Made by a program: the position numbers and the translations under genes. Below, piece after piece: positions 7,779-17,863 of a DNA stretch of 64,000 nt. Under the pieces are notes generated by a model. It was not told the DNA's origin, did not search any database, and saw nothing but the letters and a program-made list of their open reading frames with translations. The stretch comes from an uncultured Prevotella sp. (GTDB taxonomy: Bacteria; Bacteroidota; Bacteroidia; Bacteroidales; Bacteroidaceae). Location: contig CAJOPT010000004.1 in the NCBI GenBank assembly GCA_905236455.1, forward strand, positions 1-64,000, written 5' to 3'. The number at the start of each line of letters is the position of its first letter. Within the stretch, counting starts at the first letter, position 1.

Positions 7779-9452
7779 TTATCTCACAACGTATTTTTTG
7801 CCATTGCGGATATAGATACCTTTCCCAGGATCAGTGACTCGCATGCCCGAAAGGGTGTAAATCTCATCATCTGTCTTCTGTGTGAAATGAACCTCAGGAA
7901 CTCCCAAGGTATAATTCATATTTACAGTACATCCCCAGAAAGAAGACATTTCAGTAGGCATCTCTGTTCCATCCTTCTTGATAAGTGCCGCACGCTTTAC
8001 AGTGGCAGTATAGTTCCCTGATTTTTTGTATTGCAGTGTTATACGTTGCCCTGTGTTCCCAAGAGCAGAAGCATTGAAAGTCACCTTTGTGTGAGTATTA
8101 GTGACGTTGACATACTGTTCCTTACCGTTGCTCTCACCATAGACCTTGATGCTAAGGTTGTCGGTTCCCGGGGAATCTTTCAGGTCAAGGACAATCCCGG
8201 TGTATTCATTGAGACTAAAAGCCTTACCATACAGGTTCATCTCTGACCATTGCTGTTGGTAGGTCACTGTATACTCAATTGTGTAATCGTCAATGGATGG
8301 CAATACGGGACTGTAACTGTCACCGTAATATGCTTTTACTATACTCTCGGCAAGGTCTGGCTGGTTGAATGCCGGCAGGGTACGAAGAGGACCGTCGGAG
8401 AGTCCCATCCAATAAACAGTAGCGACGTTGTTCTCTTTTGCCTTTTTGACAAAATAATCAGCAAAGCTAAGTACATTTTCCCTGCGCACATCATAATCAC
8501 TTTCTTTGTCATTGGCAGTTCCCCATTCACCGATAATTACAGGGGCACCTTTTGAGATTAGATGTGTCTTCAAAGCATTGAACATATCGTCAACCTCGGT
8601 CCGCATGGAGCTGAGGTTTTTCACATTGGGGTAGCAATGAACCTCGAATGCAATGTGTCCTGTGCCAGCCGGATCATCGGGTATATTCATTTGCTTGAGA
8701 GGGTCTTTCAGGTGTGAATTCCACGTACCCGAGCCGCAACATGCTCCGTAAGTATTTACGACCAGATTACGCTTGGCATTGTTCCCACCTGTGGCGCGCA
8801 CCACATTGACAAAACTTTGCGCGAAACTATTGATAGCCTGGTATGCATCGTTTGCCTCGGACTCATTGTATCCAGATGACCTTGCATATGTGGCAAAGCA
8901 CCATGAGTTATATTTGTCGAGCATCTCATTATAGCTCTCAAAAAGCAAAAGGTTCCCATAGTCCTTGAATTCCTCTGCTATCTGTTTCCAAAGGTACTCA
9001 TACCTCGCTTTTTGTTGGTTATATACCTCACTACTGGCATGGAGCCAGTGTACAGAACCGTCACCGGTGTCGTGGTGAACATTAAGAATACAGTACATGC
9101 CAGCGTTTATGACATAATCCACGACCTCATGCACACGGTTCATCCATGCCGCATCGACTTTTCCATTATTGTCCATGTGAGGAAACCAAGTCACTGGCAC
9201 ACGGATGGCATTGAAACCGGCATTCCTCATCATTGTCATAAGCTCCGGCTTTGTCACTGGCTGTCCCCAATATGTCTCTGACTGCACAATGTCAGTCATC
9301 CTCGCACCATTGTTGGCATCCAAGGTGTTCCCCAGATTCCACCCAACTTTCATGTTCTTCACTGCTTCTGAAGCTGTCTCAAAATCTGCGTCTTGTGCCT
9401 TTGCGCAAATTATACTAAATGCCACCGACACCATTAATAAAAAATTCCTCAT
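7779..9452 (-). CDS. Secreted GH5 endoglucanase-like glycoside hydrolase
   Basis: The 557-residue protein starts at MRNFLLMVSVAFSIICAKAQ, a typical signal peptide. A GH5 barrel follows: WNLGNTLDA near residue 38, NVHHDTGDG near 124, the acid/base Glu176 in ESYNEML and the nucleophile Glu309 in IIGEWGTA. This set fits the endo-beta-1,4-glucanase/xyloglucanase group (GH5_4 likely). From about residue 380 there is a beta-rich, possibly carbohydrate-binding domain. A short C-terminal module follows (IYTLSGMRV ... GIYIRNGKKYVVR), as seen on secreted Prevotella enzymes. Its first 38 bp overlap the end of the glycosyltransferase gene upstream, so it is the last gene of that block. No SusC/SusD pair is nearby. 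Confidence 0.92.
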   Translation of the reverse strand: MRNFLLMVSVAFSIICAKAQDADFETASEAVKNMKVGWNLGNTLDANNGARMTDIVQSETYWGQPVTKPELMTMMRNAGFNAIRVPVTWFPHMDNNGKVDAAWMNRVHEVVDYVINAGMYCILNVHHDTGDGSVHWLHASSEVYNQQKARYEYLWKQIAEEFKDYGNLLLFESYNEMLDKYNSWCFATYARSSGYNESEANDAYQAINSFAQSFVNVVRATGGNNAKRNLVVNTYGACCGSGTWNSHLKDPLKQMNIPDDPAGTGHIAFEVHCYPNVKNLSSMRTEVDDMFNALKTHLISKGAPVIIGEWGTANDKESDYDVRRENVLSFADYFVKKAKENNVATVYWMGLSDGPLRTLPAFNQPDLAESIVKAYYGDSYSPVLPSIDDYTIEYTVTYQQQWSEMNLYGKAFSLNEYTGIVLDLKDSPGTDNLSIKVYGESNGKEQYVNVTNTHTKVTFNASALGNTGQRITLQYKKSGNYTATVKRAALIKKDGTEMPTEMSSFWGCTVNMNYTLGVPEVHFTQKTDDEIYTLSGMRVTDPGKGIYIRNGKKYVVR

Positions 9453-10524
9453 ATCTTTTTGCCACTTTAATATAATCATGATGTTTATTTATATATTCAA
9501 TACTTTGTCGTCTAAGCTCGGGTACACGCTCAGGATGTGACACAAGCTGTTCTATCTCATGGTACACACTCTCGTAATTAGGCTGTACATTGATGATAGG
9601 TCGGAGTTCTGTCTCATTGATTATCTCATAATTCTCCGGTTCCCCGCCACCTATACAGATCAACCCCCTCGACATTGCCTCCAATGGATTCATGGAAGGA
9701 GTGTAAGCATATAGCTGGTCAATAATGGCATCACATCCGCTCATAAGTTTAACGTAATCATTGAAAGGTACACTCTCGGCTTTAATCAGCTCCATCTTGT
9801 CCGGGTGTCTGCGCAAGACATCCTCTGCCGCGCGAAGCATTATGTCAGTACCTTTGTACACGGACCGTTCCTTATTGATTCCGATGAATATCCTTACTTT
9901 GTCATTCGTATCGGCAATCGTGATGTCTTTCTTTGGCTTTATGGGGAATGGAATGTATGTCAGCTTAGTGTCATCTAAGTATGGATGGTAACATGCCCAA
10001 TATTCATATAATCCAGCTATGACACCCTGACATTTCTCTACCATATATTTATTAAACTCTCCCTGAGGTGTCCCAAGCCACTCTTTCCGTTGCGCCATAG
10101 CATCCTTGTCTGTACGCAACTCTTTACCGAAATTAAAGTCACTATAGCGTAAAGGGAAAGATGTGATATTCTCATGTACCCAATACCAGTCTTGTCCGTA
10201 TGCGGCAAGGAAGAGTTTTTTGTTGTTTCTCCGCAAATACTCAAACGTCAGTCTTGTCCATCTTATCTTAAGCTCAAGGAACTTAGGGTTTATGAATTGA
10301 ACGACATCATATCCTTTTAGCTTCGGTAAGATTTTGGCAAGGCGTAACATATATACAATGCCGCCCCATTTACCGTAGTCGTCACGCGTCAAATCTATGT
10401 CACGCGGGTAATTCTTCCAAAAGTCACCATTGCTAACTACGGTGACTTCATGTCCCAGGACTCTGAGCCCATCTGCCAGTGTCGCATGTACATTGCTATA
10501 TTCTCCAATTAGGAGTATCTTCAT
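9415..10524 (-). CDS. GT4-like glycosyltransferase
   Basis: The 369-residue protein begins at MKILLIGEYSNVH; the upstream in-frame extension has no merit. It has the GT-B plan: an N-terminal Rossmann half with a LADGLRVLGHEVTVV stretch, and a C-terminal donor half with IGINKERSVYKGTDIMLRA and the E-x7-E-like region SMNPLEAMSRGLICIGGGEPENYEII. No signal peptide or membrane span is seen, so it is cytoplasmic. It would transfer a sugar from a nucleotide-activated donor onto a glycan or lipid acceptor; neither can be named. It sits 52 bp after a GT2 gene, and its 3' end overlaps the start of the GH5 gene by 38 bp. Confidence 0.85.
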   Translation of the reverse strand: MKILLIGEYSNVHATLADGLRVLGHEVTVVSNGDFWKNYPRDIDLTRDDYGKWGGIVYMLRLAKILPKLKGYDVVQFINPKFLELKIRWTRLTFEYLRRNNKKLFLAAYGQDWYWVHENITSFPLRYSDFNFGKELRTDKDAMAQRKEWLGTPQGEFNKYMVEKCQGVIAGLYEYWACYHPYLDDTKLTYIPFPIKPKKDITIADTNDKVRIFIGINKERSVYKGTDIMLRAAEDVLRRHPDKMELIKAESVPFNDYVKLMSGCDAIIDQLYAYTPSMNPLEAMSRGLICIGGGEPENYEIINETELRPIINVQPNYESVYHEIEQLVSHPERVPELRRQSIEYINKHHDYIKVAKRYEEFFINGVGGI

Positions 10525-10576
10525 TATTTCTTTATTTCTAATTCCTCTTATATGTAATAACCGGTAACAAGCAGTA

Positions 10577-11554
10577 TTATTGTTCCCTCTTAACAATTGG
10601 CAACGTCCTTAATAATATTTTCCTTCCAATTTTTGTATGTATGAGTCGTCTGAACAACTGGTATTTTTGAGTATAGCTACGGTCGGGCAACGGATATAGA
10701 CCTTTCTTTTGCAACCTTTCAATCCTTTTCTCCAACTGATGCTCAGAACGAGTAAAGATTATGATGTTGTAGATATAGTCCATTGTCAACTGGCACACTC
10801 TTCTTTGCAACGCACTCCGGTCGCCAGCAGGCAGGTTTGCGGAGAGTTGACTTAAATATGCTATGACATGTTCTGTGTCACTGAGACGTTTGACAAGCGC
10901 GCGTCTTGTCTTGTTATGTGTCACGGACTGCATGTTCTCACGGTAGTAATATGCACAAATATCAGTATAATATACTTTTTCTGCCCTAAGAAGCAGTTGT
11001 GGCGTAAACTGTTCGTCTTCTCCGAAAGCTATACCAGCAGTGAAACGCAAGTCTATAAGTGTTTTCTTTTGAAAAAGGTAGCCACAAACAGATGCCCTTA
11101 CATTATGTTTACGCATGTACTCGCTTCCTGATAGCGGTCCTTCAAAAAGATACGGAGTGTCGACGTTGTTGTCTTGCGTCAGATTGAATAGCACCATATC
11201 AGGAACATGTTTCCGTGCGATGTCAACACAGTGATTATAACTGCCTGAAATAATACAATCGTCAGCATCAACAAATTGTATGTATGTGCCCGTAGCCATG
11301 GTAATCCCCCTGTTGCGCGCGGCGCTGACACCCGCATTTGGCTGTCGTAGGTATAGTATATGTCTCTCGTATTTCTCCAACTCACTGATAACACAAACAT
11401 CTGAGCCATCATCAATAATGATAATCTCTCGTTCATCCTCTGCCAAATCAACGGAGAGAATACTATCCAAACACTCTTTCAATATGAATGCCGGCTCATT
11501 GTAGTAAGTGATGATAAAACTTACTAACGGTTGGCGATTGTCAGTATCTTGCAT
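10577..11554 (-). CDS. GT2 family glycosyltransferase
   Basis: The 325-residue protein has a GT-A fold of family GT2. It shows VSFIITYYNEP at the start, IIIIDDGSD near residue 50, the NAGVSAARNRGI segment and the metal-binding FVDADD near residue 95. The C-terminal 120 residues are basic and helical (YTQKYQLFRRLIHTKIGRK), probably peripheral to the membrane. The only plausible ATG is at 11554, inside the last 31 bp of the preceding GT2 gene, which implies translational coupling. The acceptor and donor are unknown; surface polysaccharide or glycoprotein glycan synthesis is inferred from the cluster. Confidence 0.88.
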   Translation of the reverse strand: MQDTDNRQPLVSFIITYYNEPAFILKECLDSILSVDLAEDEREIIIIDDGSDVCVISELEKYERHILYLRQPNAGVSAARNRGITMATGTYIQFVDADDCIISGSYNHCVDIARKHVPDMVLFNLTQDNNVDTPYLFEGPLSGSEYMRKHNVRASVCGYLFQKKTLIDLRFTAGIAFGEDEQFTPQLLLRAEKVYYTDICAYYYRENMQSVTHNKTRRALVKRLSDTEHVIAYLSQLSANLPAGDRSALQRRVCQLTMDYIYNIIIFTRSEHQLEKRIERLQKKGLYPLPDRSYTQKYQLFRRLIHTKIGRKILLRTLPIVKREQ

Positions 11555-12426
11555 AAATATCTATAACCCAATATTTTCACTGTGAATAGTTTCATATATG
11601 TTCGTAACCAAGCTTGTGAGTCTGGCTTGATTCGTATGTCTGAGGCAGGAAACAGAATGTCCCCATTTAAACGGCAGACATCAATCTGGCGATTGACTAT
11701 TGATTCCTCGTATAACGCAGAGTATTTGCGAAGGTTCTTTCTAACGTTGAGATGAGCCGACAGCAACTCTGTGACATCGGTAAGGCTGGCATTAGACGTT
11801 ATACCGTTAGGATTGTCATAATAATAGTATAGTCCCTGCGATACAGTTGCCATAAGCCGACATTGCCTCAAAATAAGAGGCAACGTCCAAACATCCTCGT
11901 AATTTTTTCCTTTAGGAAATCTTATTTCATCAAAAAGCCGCCTTTTATATATTTTGTTCCAAGCATAACAATGCTCGTATGTCTTTGCGTTAATCCAGTA
12001 ATCCTCAATGTTGTCATAGACCTTGTCGTCCAACCGCACCATACGTTGCCTATTGCTACCATAATATATATATGCGGGAAACTCTATCATATCATATTCT
12101 GGATGTTGCGACAGTATACTCATCAGTGTCTCGTACGTATGTGTGTCGACAGTGTCATCACTGTCTACGAAGGTGATGTAATCACCATGAGATAGGTCAA
12201 TGCCCGCATTTCGTGCATCACTGAGTCCACCGTTTTGTTTATGTAGCACACTTATCCTGTTGTCTTTGGACGCATACTCATCACAAATGAAACCACTTTT
12301 GTCAGGTGACCCATCATCAACAAGTATTATCTCTAAGTTCCTGAATGACTGAGCTACAACACTGTCAAGACAGCGCCGTATTGTTTTCTCAACTTTATAT
12401 ACGGGTATGATTACAGATAATACCAT
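11524..12426 (-). CDS. GT2 family glycosyltransferase
   Basis: The 300-residue protein starts at MVLSVIIPVYKVE. An upstream ATG at 12444 would overlap the -7 box and is unlikely. GT2 signatures are ILVDDGSPDKSG near residue 37, NGGLSDARNAGI and TFVDSDD near residue 90. It is the first gene of the four-gene glycosyltransferase/GH5 block and overlaps the next gene by 31 bp. The predicted transcription start is only about 10 nt ahead of the ATG. Specificity cannot be read from the sequence. Confidence 0.9.
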   Translation of the reverse strand: MVLSVIIPVYKVEKTIRRCLDSVVAQSFRNLEIILVDDGSPDKSGFICDEYASKDNRISVLHKQNGGLSDARNAGIDLSHGDYITFVDSDDTVDTHTYETLMSILSQHPEYDMIEFPAYIYYGSNRQRMVRLDDKVYDNIEDYWINAKTYEHCYAWNKIYKRRLFDEIRFPKGKNYEDVWTLPLILRQCRLMATVSQGLYYYYDNPNGITSNASLTDVTELLSAHLNVRKNLRKYSALYEESIVNRQIDVCRLNGDILFPASDIRIKPDSQAWLRTYMKLFTVKILGYRYLCKILTIANR

Positions 12427-12441
12427 TTTATATATTTGATG

Positions 12442-12449
12442 CAAAAGTA
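12442..12449 (-). promoter_or_regulatory. -7 box for the glycosyltransferase/GH5 block
   Basis: TACTTTTG is read on the minus strand, 15 nt before the ATG at 12426. No clear TTTG is found 19-21 bp upstream, so the -33 element is weak or absent. Confidence 0.45.
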
Positions 12450-12510
12450 ATAAAAAAAAATAACATCACAGTGTTTTGCCGTAAAAAAGAAAGCAAAAAA
12501 TGAGAATGTG

Positions 12511-12542
12511 TTTGGTGCTTTAAAGATATTTTTTTATCTTTG
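12511..12542 (+). promoter_or_regulatory. Promoter of pfkA
   Basis: TTTG at 12511-12514 and TATCTTTG at 12535-12542 have a 20-bp spacer. Transcription would start near 12548, giving a leader of about 40 nt before the ATG at 12587. Confidence 0.75.
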
Positions 12543-12586
12543 CGTTGTCAAAGCATGGCAAATAATAAAATAACCTAAATATAATT

Positions 12587-13564
12587 ATGGCAAAGATTAA
12601 GACAATCGGAATCCTGACTTCAGGAGGTGACGCGCCAGGAATGAATGCAGCGATACGAGCTGTGACGCGAGCAGGTATATATAATGGATTTAACATTAAG
12701 GCTGTATATCGTGGTTATGATGGTCTTGTGGCTGATGACATCAAGCCTTTTACGACTGAAAACGTAAGTGGTATAATCGGCTTGGGAGGAACAATCCTTA
12801 AGACAGCGCGCTCTACGGATTTCACGACAGAAGAAGGACGAAAGAAAGCCTACGAGAATCTTCTGAAAGAAAATATCGACGCCCTTGTTGTTATTGGTGG
12901 AAACGGCTCGCTGACCGGTGCGAGAATCTTCGCCCAGGAATATGACTTCTGCTGTATAGGATTGCCAGGGACAATTGACAATGACCTTTATGGCACAGAT
13001 AACACCATCGGATATGACACTACGATGAACACTATCATGGAGTGTGTAGACAGGATTCGCGACACAGCACAAAGTCACGAGCGTATTTTCTTTGTTGAAG
13101 TAATGGGACGCGATGCCGGGTTCCTTGCCCAGAACAGTGCCATTGCATGCGGCGCGGAAGCCGCGATAATCCCAGAAGACTCCACAGATGTGGACCAATT
13201 AGCACGTTTCATGGAGCGTGGTATACGCAAATCAAAGAAAAGTTGCATTGTTATAGTCTCAGAGAGTCCCAAGTGTGGAGCACTTTACTATGCAGACCGC
13301 GTGAGAAATGAATTCCCAGACTATGATGTGCGCGTATCTATTCTGGGACACCTTCAACGAGGAGGCCGTCCTACCGCGCGTGACAGAATATTAGCCAGTC
13401 GCACTGGAGTAGGCGCCATTGAGGCTATAATTCAAGGGCAGCGAAATATTATGGTTGGAGTTCGTAACAATGAAGTTGTCTATGTACCCCTAAGTGAGGC
13501 TATTCGCAGCGACAAGCCATTTGATAGGAAACTGATAAAAGTGCTGGATGAGTTGAGCATATAA
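12587..13564 (+). CDS. pfkA: 6-phosphofructokinase (PfkA type)
   Basis: This 325-residue enzyme phosphorylates fructose 6-phosphate at C1 in glycolysis. Group A PFK motifs are present: [14 protein letters not shown] near residue 11, PGTIDND at 128-134 with the catalytic Asp131, MGRDAGF and [15 protein letters not shown]. Gly107 and Gly129 correspond to the residues that mark ATP rather than pyrophosphate use. The loop that normally reads GGDGS reads GGNGS (Asn106), replacing an Asp that helps hold Mg-nucleotide in the E. coli enzyme. It has its own promoter and is followed 153 bp later by the ATP synthase operon, which has a separate promoter. Confidence 0.93.
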   Translation: MAKIKTIGILTSGGDAPGMNAAIRAVTRAGIYNGFNIKAVYRGYDGLVADDIKPFTTENVSGIIGLGGTILKTARSTDFTTEEGRKKAYENLLKENIDALVVIGGNGSLTGARIFAQEYDFCCIGLPGTIDNDLYGTDNTIGYDTTMNTIMECVDRIRDTAQSHERIFFVEVMGRDAGFLAQNSAIACGAEAAIIPEDSTDVDQLARFMERGIRKSKKSCIVIVSESPKCGALYYADRVRNEFPDYDVRVSILGHLQRGGRPTARDRILASRTGVGAIEAIIQGQRNIMVGVRNNEVVYVPLSEAIRSDKPFDRKLIKVLDELSI

Positions 13565-13629
13565 TTATTCCATAGCAGTCTGCACTTGTGCGCAAATATC
13601 TTTTTTCGGCTATAAAATTCACATATTTC

Positions 13630-13660
13630 TTTGTGATGTTAAAAATATTTGCTATTTTTG
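13630..13660 (+). promoter_or_regulatory. Promoter of the ATP synthase operon
   Basis: TTTG at 13630-13633 and TATTTTTG at 13653-13660 have a 19-bp spacer. Transcription would start near 13666, about 50 nt before the atpD ATG. No other strong promoter is seen before atpG, so nine genes probably share this transcript. Confidence 0.75.
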
Positions 13661-13702
13661 CGGAGACAAAACCTAAATGTAATTTAATAATAATCTAAAT
13701 AA

Positions 13703-15244
<1,542 letters not shown>

Positions 15245-15265
15245 ACACCTTATTATATTTAACAT

Positions 15266-15508
15266 ATGAGTCTGAATCTTAAAATAGTTTCACCTGAGAA
15301 AATAGAGTTTGACGGTAAGGTGGAGAGCGTCTTCGTTCCTGGTACACTTGGAGAATTTGAAATTCTCACAGGACATGCTCCTATTATATCTTCTCTTGAG
15401 AAGGGTAAGGTTGAATATATAACGAGTGAAGGCAGGGTTCAGTTAATGATACTTGGTGGATTCGTGGAGGTGAAAAAAGACAATGTGAGTTTGTGTGTGG
15501 AGATATAA
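15266..15508 (+). CDS. atpC: ATP synthase F1 subunit epsilon, short form
   Basis: The 80-residue protein is only the N-terminal beta-sandwich of epsilon (LKIVSPEKIEFDG ... GEFEILTGHAPIISSLEKG). The two C-terminal helices, which in E. coli (about 138 residues) can extend and inhibit ATP hydrolysis, are missing. The stop is followed by the next gene after 14 bp, with no frameshifted remnant of the helices. Short epsilon subunits are known from Bacteroidetes and Chlorobi. It should couple gamma to the c-ring but not inhibit through the C-terminal domain. Confidence 0.93.
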   Translation: MSLNLKIVSPEKIEFDGKVESVFVPGTLGEFEILTGHAPIISSLEKGKVEYITSEGRVQLMILGGFVEVKKDNVSLCVEI

Positions 15509-15522
15509 GCTCTACCATTTGA

Positions 15523-15924
15523 ATGCAAATGATTGATACAAAAGGAATTAGTAAACGCTTCCTAAAGCAGGAGTTAATGCTTTTCGTAGGGATGTCGCTC
15601 ATCATATTAGTCATAATGAGGGTGTGGTTTCTTGACGAATTGCTTACTCCTTTGATTGTGAGTTTAGTCTTTTCAATGGCGATAGGATTAACAGATGCCT
15701 TAACATGGCGATATGTAGCTAAAAACCATGAGGAAAGTCTCCCCACATTTTATACGGCTGTGTCTGGAGGCCGTTTGCTTCTGGCATTGACAGTTATGCT
15801 GGTCTATTATATAGTCAATGGAAGCGACTCAATGCTGGTCTTCTTTTTGGTATTCATGGCATTCTATCTGATAGCACTGGCTCACCATGCGATATTTTTT
15901 GCCCATGTATCTAACCATTCATGA
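15523..15924 (+). CDS. Small membrane protein of the ATP synthase operon (AtpI-like position)
   Basis: The 133-residue protein has four hydrophobic segments (about 19-37, 41-59, 83-101 and 105-125) arranged as two hairpins with a charged loop (TWRYVAKNHEES). It lies between atpC and atpB, where many bacteria place AtpI, which assists c-ring assembly or Mg uptake. Sequence similarity to classical AtpI is weak, so the assignment rests on position and topology. It nearly abuts atpB and is certainly in the operon. Confidence 0.78.
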   Translation: MQMIDTKGISKRFLKQELMLFVGMSLIILVIMRVWFLDELLTPLIVSLVFSMAIGLTDALTWRYVAKNHEESLPTFYTAVSGGRLLLALTVMLVYYIVNGSDSMLVFFLVFMAFYLIALAHHAIFFAHVSNHS

Positions 15925-15940
15925 TGAACTAACATATAGG

Positions 15941-17002
15941 ATGAACGTAATAATGAAACAGATTAGATCAATATTATTTCTACTGATAATGACTTTCCTG
16001 CCTCTTCCCATATGGGCTGATGACACAGAAGAGAAGACAGAGGAATTGAATATTCCAGAGATTGTGCTTGAACATCTCTCGGATGCCTATGAGTGGCATA
16101 TAGCCTCTTATGAGGGCAAACATCTGAGTATTCCGTTACCCATTATTATCCGTAGCTCAGATACCGGAAAATGGCATTTCTGTACAGCACATAGCCTGCC
16201 TGACAATTTCTTTTTCAACAAAGAGTATCATGGTAAGATATATGAGCGTATGCCTGACGGTAGTGAAGTGCGCCCTATTGATTTGAGCATTACTAAAACT
16301 GTTGCCCAAATCTGGATAGTGGCTATTATACTGATAGTTGTATTCTTGTCATGCGCTCGCTGGTACAAAAAGCGTGATGCCAAGAGTAATGCGCCTGGTG
16401 GGTTTGTCGGTGTAATGGAAATGTTTGTAATGATGATACATGATGACCTTATCAAATCCTCTATCGGAGAAAAGCATTATAAGACATATGCTCCTTATTT
16501 GCTTACCGTTTTCTTCTTCATCTTTACAACCAATATAGTTGGATTGATTCCCATTTTCCCAGGAGGAGCCAATGTTACAGGTAATATCAATATCACATTC
16601 TTCCTTGCTCTCTGTACCATGTTGGCAATAAATCTTTTTGCCAACAAAGAATACTGGAAGGAGATATTCTGGCCAGATGTGCCACTATTCTTGAAAGCAT
16701 ATCCAGCACCAATAATGCCTGTTATTGAGTTATTCGGTGTTTTCACTAAGCCTTTCGCTCTTATGATCCGTCTCTTTGCCAATATGATGGCAGGTCATGC
16801 AGTGATACTTAGCTTCACATGTGTAATCTTCCTCGGTTGGTCCATGGGAGTAGGATATGGTTTAGGCTTGAACATCTTTAGCATCATCATGCTTCTCTTC
16901 ATGAATTTGTTGGAAGTTCTTGTTGCATTTGTTCAGGCTTATGTCTTTACAATGCTCAGTGCTGTGTTTATAGGATTAGCACACAAAGAGCATGAACACT
17001 AA
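15941..17002 (+). CDS. atpB: ATP synthase F0 subunit a
   Basis: Subunit a forms the proton half-channels against the c-ring. From the ATG at 15941 it has 353 residues, longer than the E. coli protein (271). The extra part is an N-terminal signal-like segment (IRSILFLLIMTFLPLPIWA) plus a polar domain of about 90 residues before the first F0 helix (ending near WIVAIILIVVFLSCA). This arrangement occurs in other Bacteroidetes. The essential arginine is Arg277 in ALMIRLFANMMAGH, and the last helices carry LNLLEVLVAFVQAYVFTML. An alternative start is the ATG at 15953; ORF starts from 15887 overlap the previous gene. Confidence 0.93.
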   Translation: MNVIMKQIRSILFLLIMTFLPLPIWADDTEEKTEELNIPEIVLEHLSDAYEWHIASYEGKHLSIPLPIIIRSSDTGKWHFCTAHSLPDNFFFNKEYHGKIYERMPDGSEVRPIDLSITKTVAQIWIVAIILIVVFLSCARWYKKRDAKSNAPGGFVGVMEMFVMMIHDDLIKSSIGEKHYKTYAPYLLTVFFFIFTTNIVGLIPIFPGGANVTGNINITFFLALCTMLAINLFANKEYWKEIFWPDVPLFLKAYPAPIMPVIELFGVFTKPFALMIRLFANMMAGHAVILSFTCVIFLGWSMGVGYGLGLNIFSIIMLLFMNLLEVLVAFVQAYVFTMLSAVFIGLAHKEHEH

Positions 17003-17065
17003 AAATATCATTTTACGAAAAAACAAAGATAATATATTAATTAAAAACTTAAAACATTAAAGATT

Positions 17066-17308
17066 ATGATTTCATTAACAATTTTGGCCGCTGAGGGTCT
17101 GGCACAGCTGGGTTGCGGTCTTGGAGCTGGTATTGCAACAATTGGTGCAGGTTTAGGAATTGGAAAAATCGGTGGTAGTGCCATGGATGCTATTGCCCGT
17201 CAGCCAGAAGCAACAGGTAAGATTCAGACAAACATGATTCTTACATCTGCTTTTGTCGAGGGTTGTGCTCTCTTTGCTATTGCAGCTTGTGCGTTCTTAA
17301 TTAAATAA
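17066..17308 (+). CDS. atpE: ATP synthase F0 subunit c
   Basis: The 80-residue proteolipid is a helical hairpin with the glycine-rich first helix GAGIATIGAGLGIGKIGG, the polar loop ARQPEA and the ion-binding Glu in SAFVEGCALF near residue 65. The first helix lacks the Gln, and the Glu is not followed by Ser/Thr, the pair that marks sodium-binding rings. Proton coupling is therefore the better reading. It follows atpB by 63 bp. Confidence 0.96.
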   Translation: MISLTILAAEGLAQLGCGLGAGIATIGAGLGIGKIGGSAMDAIARQPEATGKIQTNMILTSAFVEGCALFAIAACAFLIK

Positions 17309-17332
17309 GTTATTTATAAAAAACAATAGCTA

Positions 17333-17857
17333 ATGGATTTCAGTAAACTGCCGGCAATCCTTACACCTGACTTAGGACTATTGTTCTGGATGCTTTTGGC
17401 GTTTGCCGTTATATTCTTCGTTCTCGTTAAATATGGATTCCCCGCCATTATCAATATGGTTGATGAGAGGAATAAATATATAAATGAGAGCCTGAAGAAG
17501 GCACATGAGGCGTCAGAGCGTTTGGAAAATATAAAGCAAGAAGGTGAAGCGATTCTTCAGGAGGCACGTGAGAAACAAGCGCTGATTTTAAAAGAAGCTG
17601 CTGAGACACGTGACACAATGGTGGAGAAAGCTCAGGAAAAGGCTCGTCAGGAAAGCTCCCGTCTGTTAGAGGATGCCAAGATGCAAATTGCGGCAGAAAA
17701 GCAAAATGCAATCAGGGATATCCGTTCTCAAGTAGCTGAGCTTTCTATACAGATTGCGGAGAAAGTTCTTCGTGATAAGCTTTCTTCTGATGCTGCGCAA
17801 ATGGAAATGATTGACAGACTACTGGATGAGATCTCTGTTGATACGAAAAAGGAATAA
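17333..17857 (+). CDS. atpF: ATP synthase F0 subunit b
   Basis: The 174-residue peripheral-stalk subunit has one N-terminal membrane helix (LGLLFWMLLAFAVIFFVLVKYGF, about residues 14-36). A long charged helix follows, with the expected right-handed coiled-coil pattern (EASERLENIKQEGEAI ... EKAQEKARQESSRLL). A single b gene is present, so a homodimer is expected. It starts 24 bp after atpE and ends 6 bp before atpH. Confidence 0.95.
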   Translation: MDFSKLPAILTPDLGLLFWMLLAFAVIFFVLVKYGFPAIINMVDERNKYINESLKKAHEASERLENIKQEGEAILQEAREKQALILKEAAETRDTMVEKAQEKARQESSRLLEDAKMQIAAEKQNAIRDIRSQVAELSIQIAEKVLRDKLSSDAAQMEMIDRLLDEISVDTKKE

Positions 17858-17863
17858 TCAATT

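Noticed and set aside
7779..12426. Polysaccharide utilisation locus
   Set aside because: There is no SusC, SusD, sensor or transporter next to the GH5 gene, and its neighbours are glycosyltransferases.
12620..13198. Minus-strand frame of 192 codons inside pfkA
   Set aside because: It is antisense to a conserved enzyme. The amino-acid composition is not protein-like and there is no promoter.
17066..17308. Sodium-type c-ring
   Set aside because: The first helix has no Gln and the Glu is followed by Gly, not Ser or Thr. Proton coupling is more likely.
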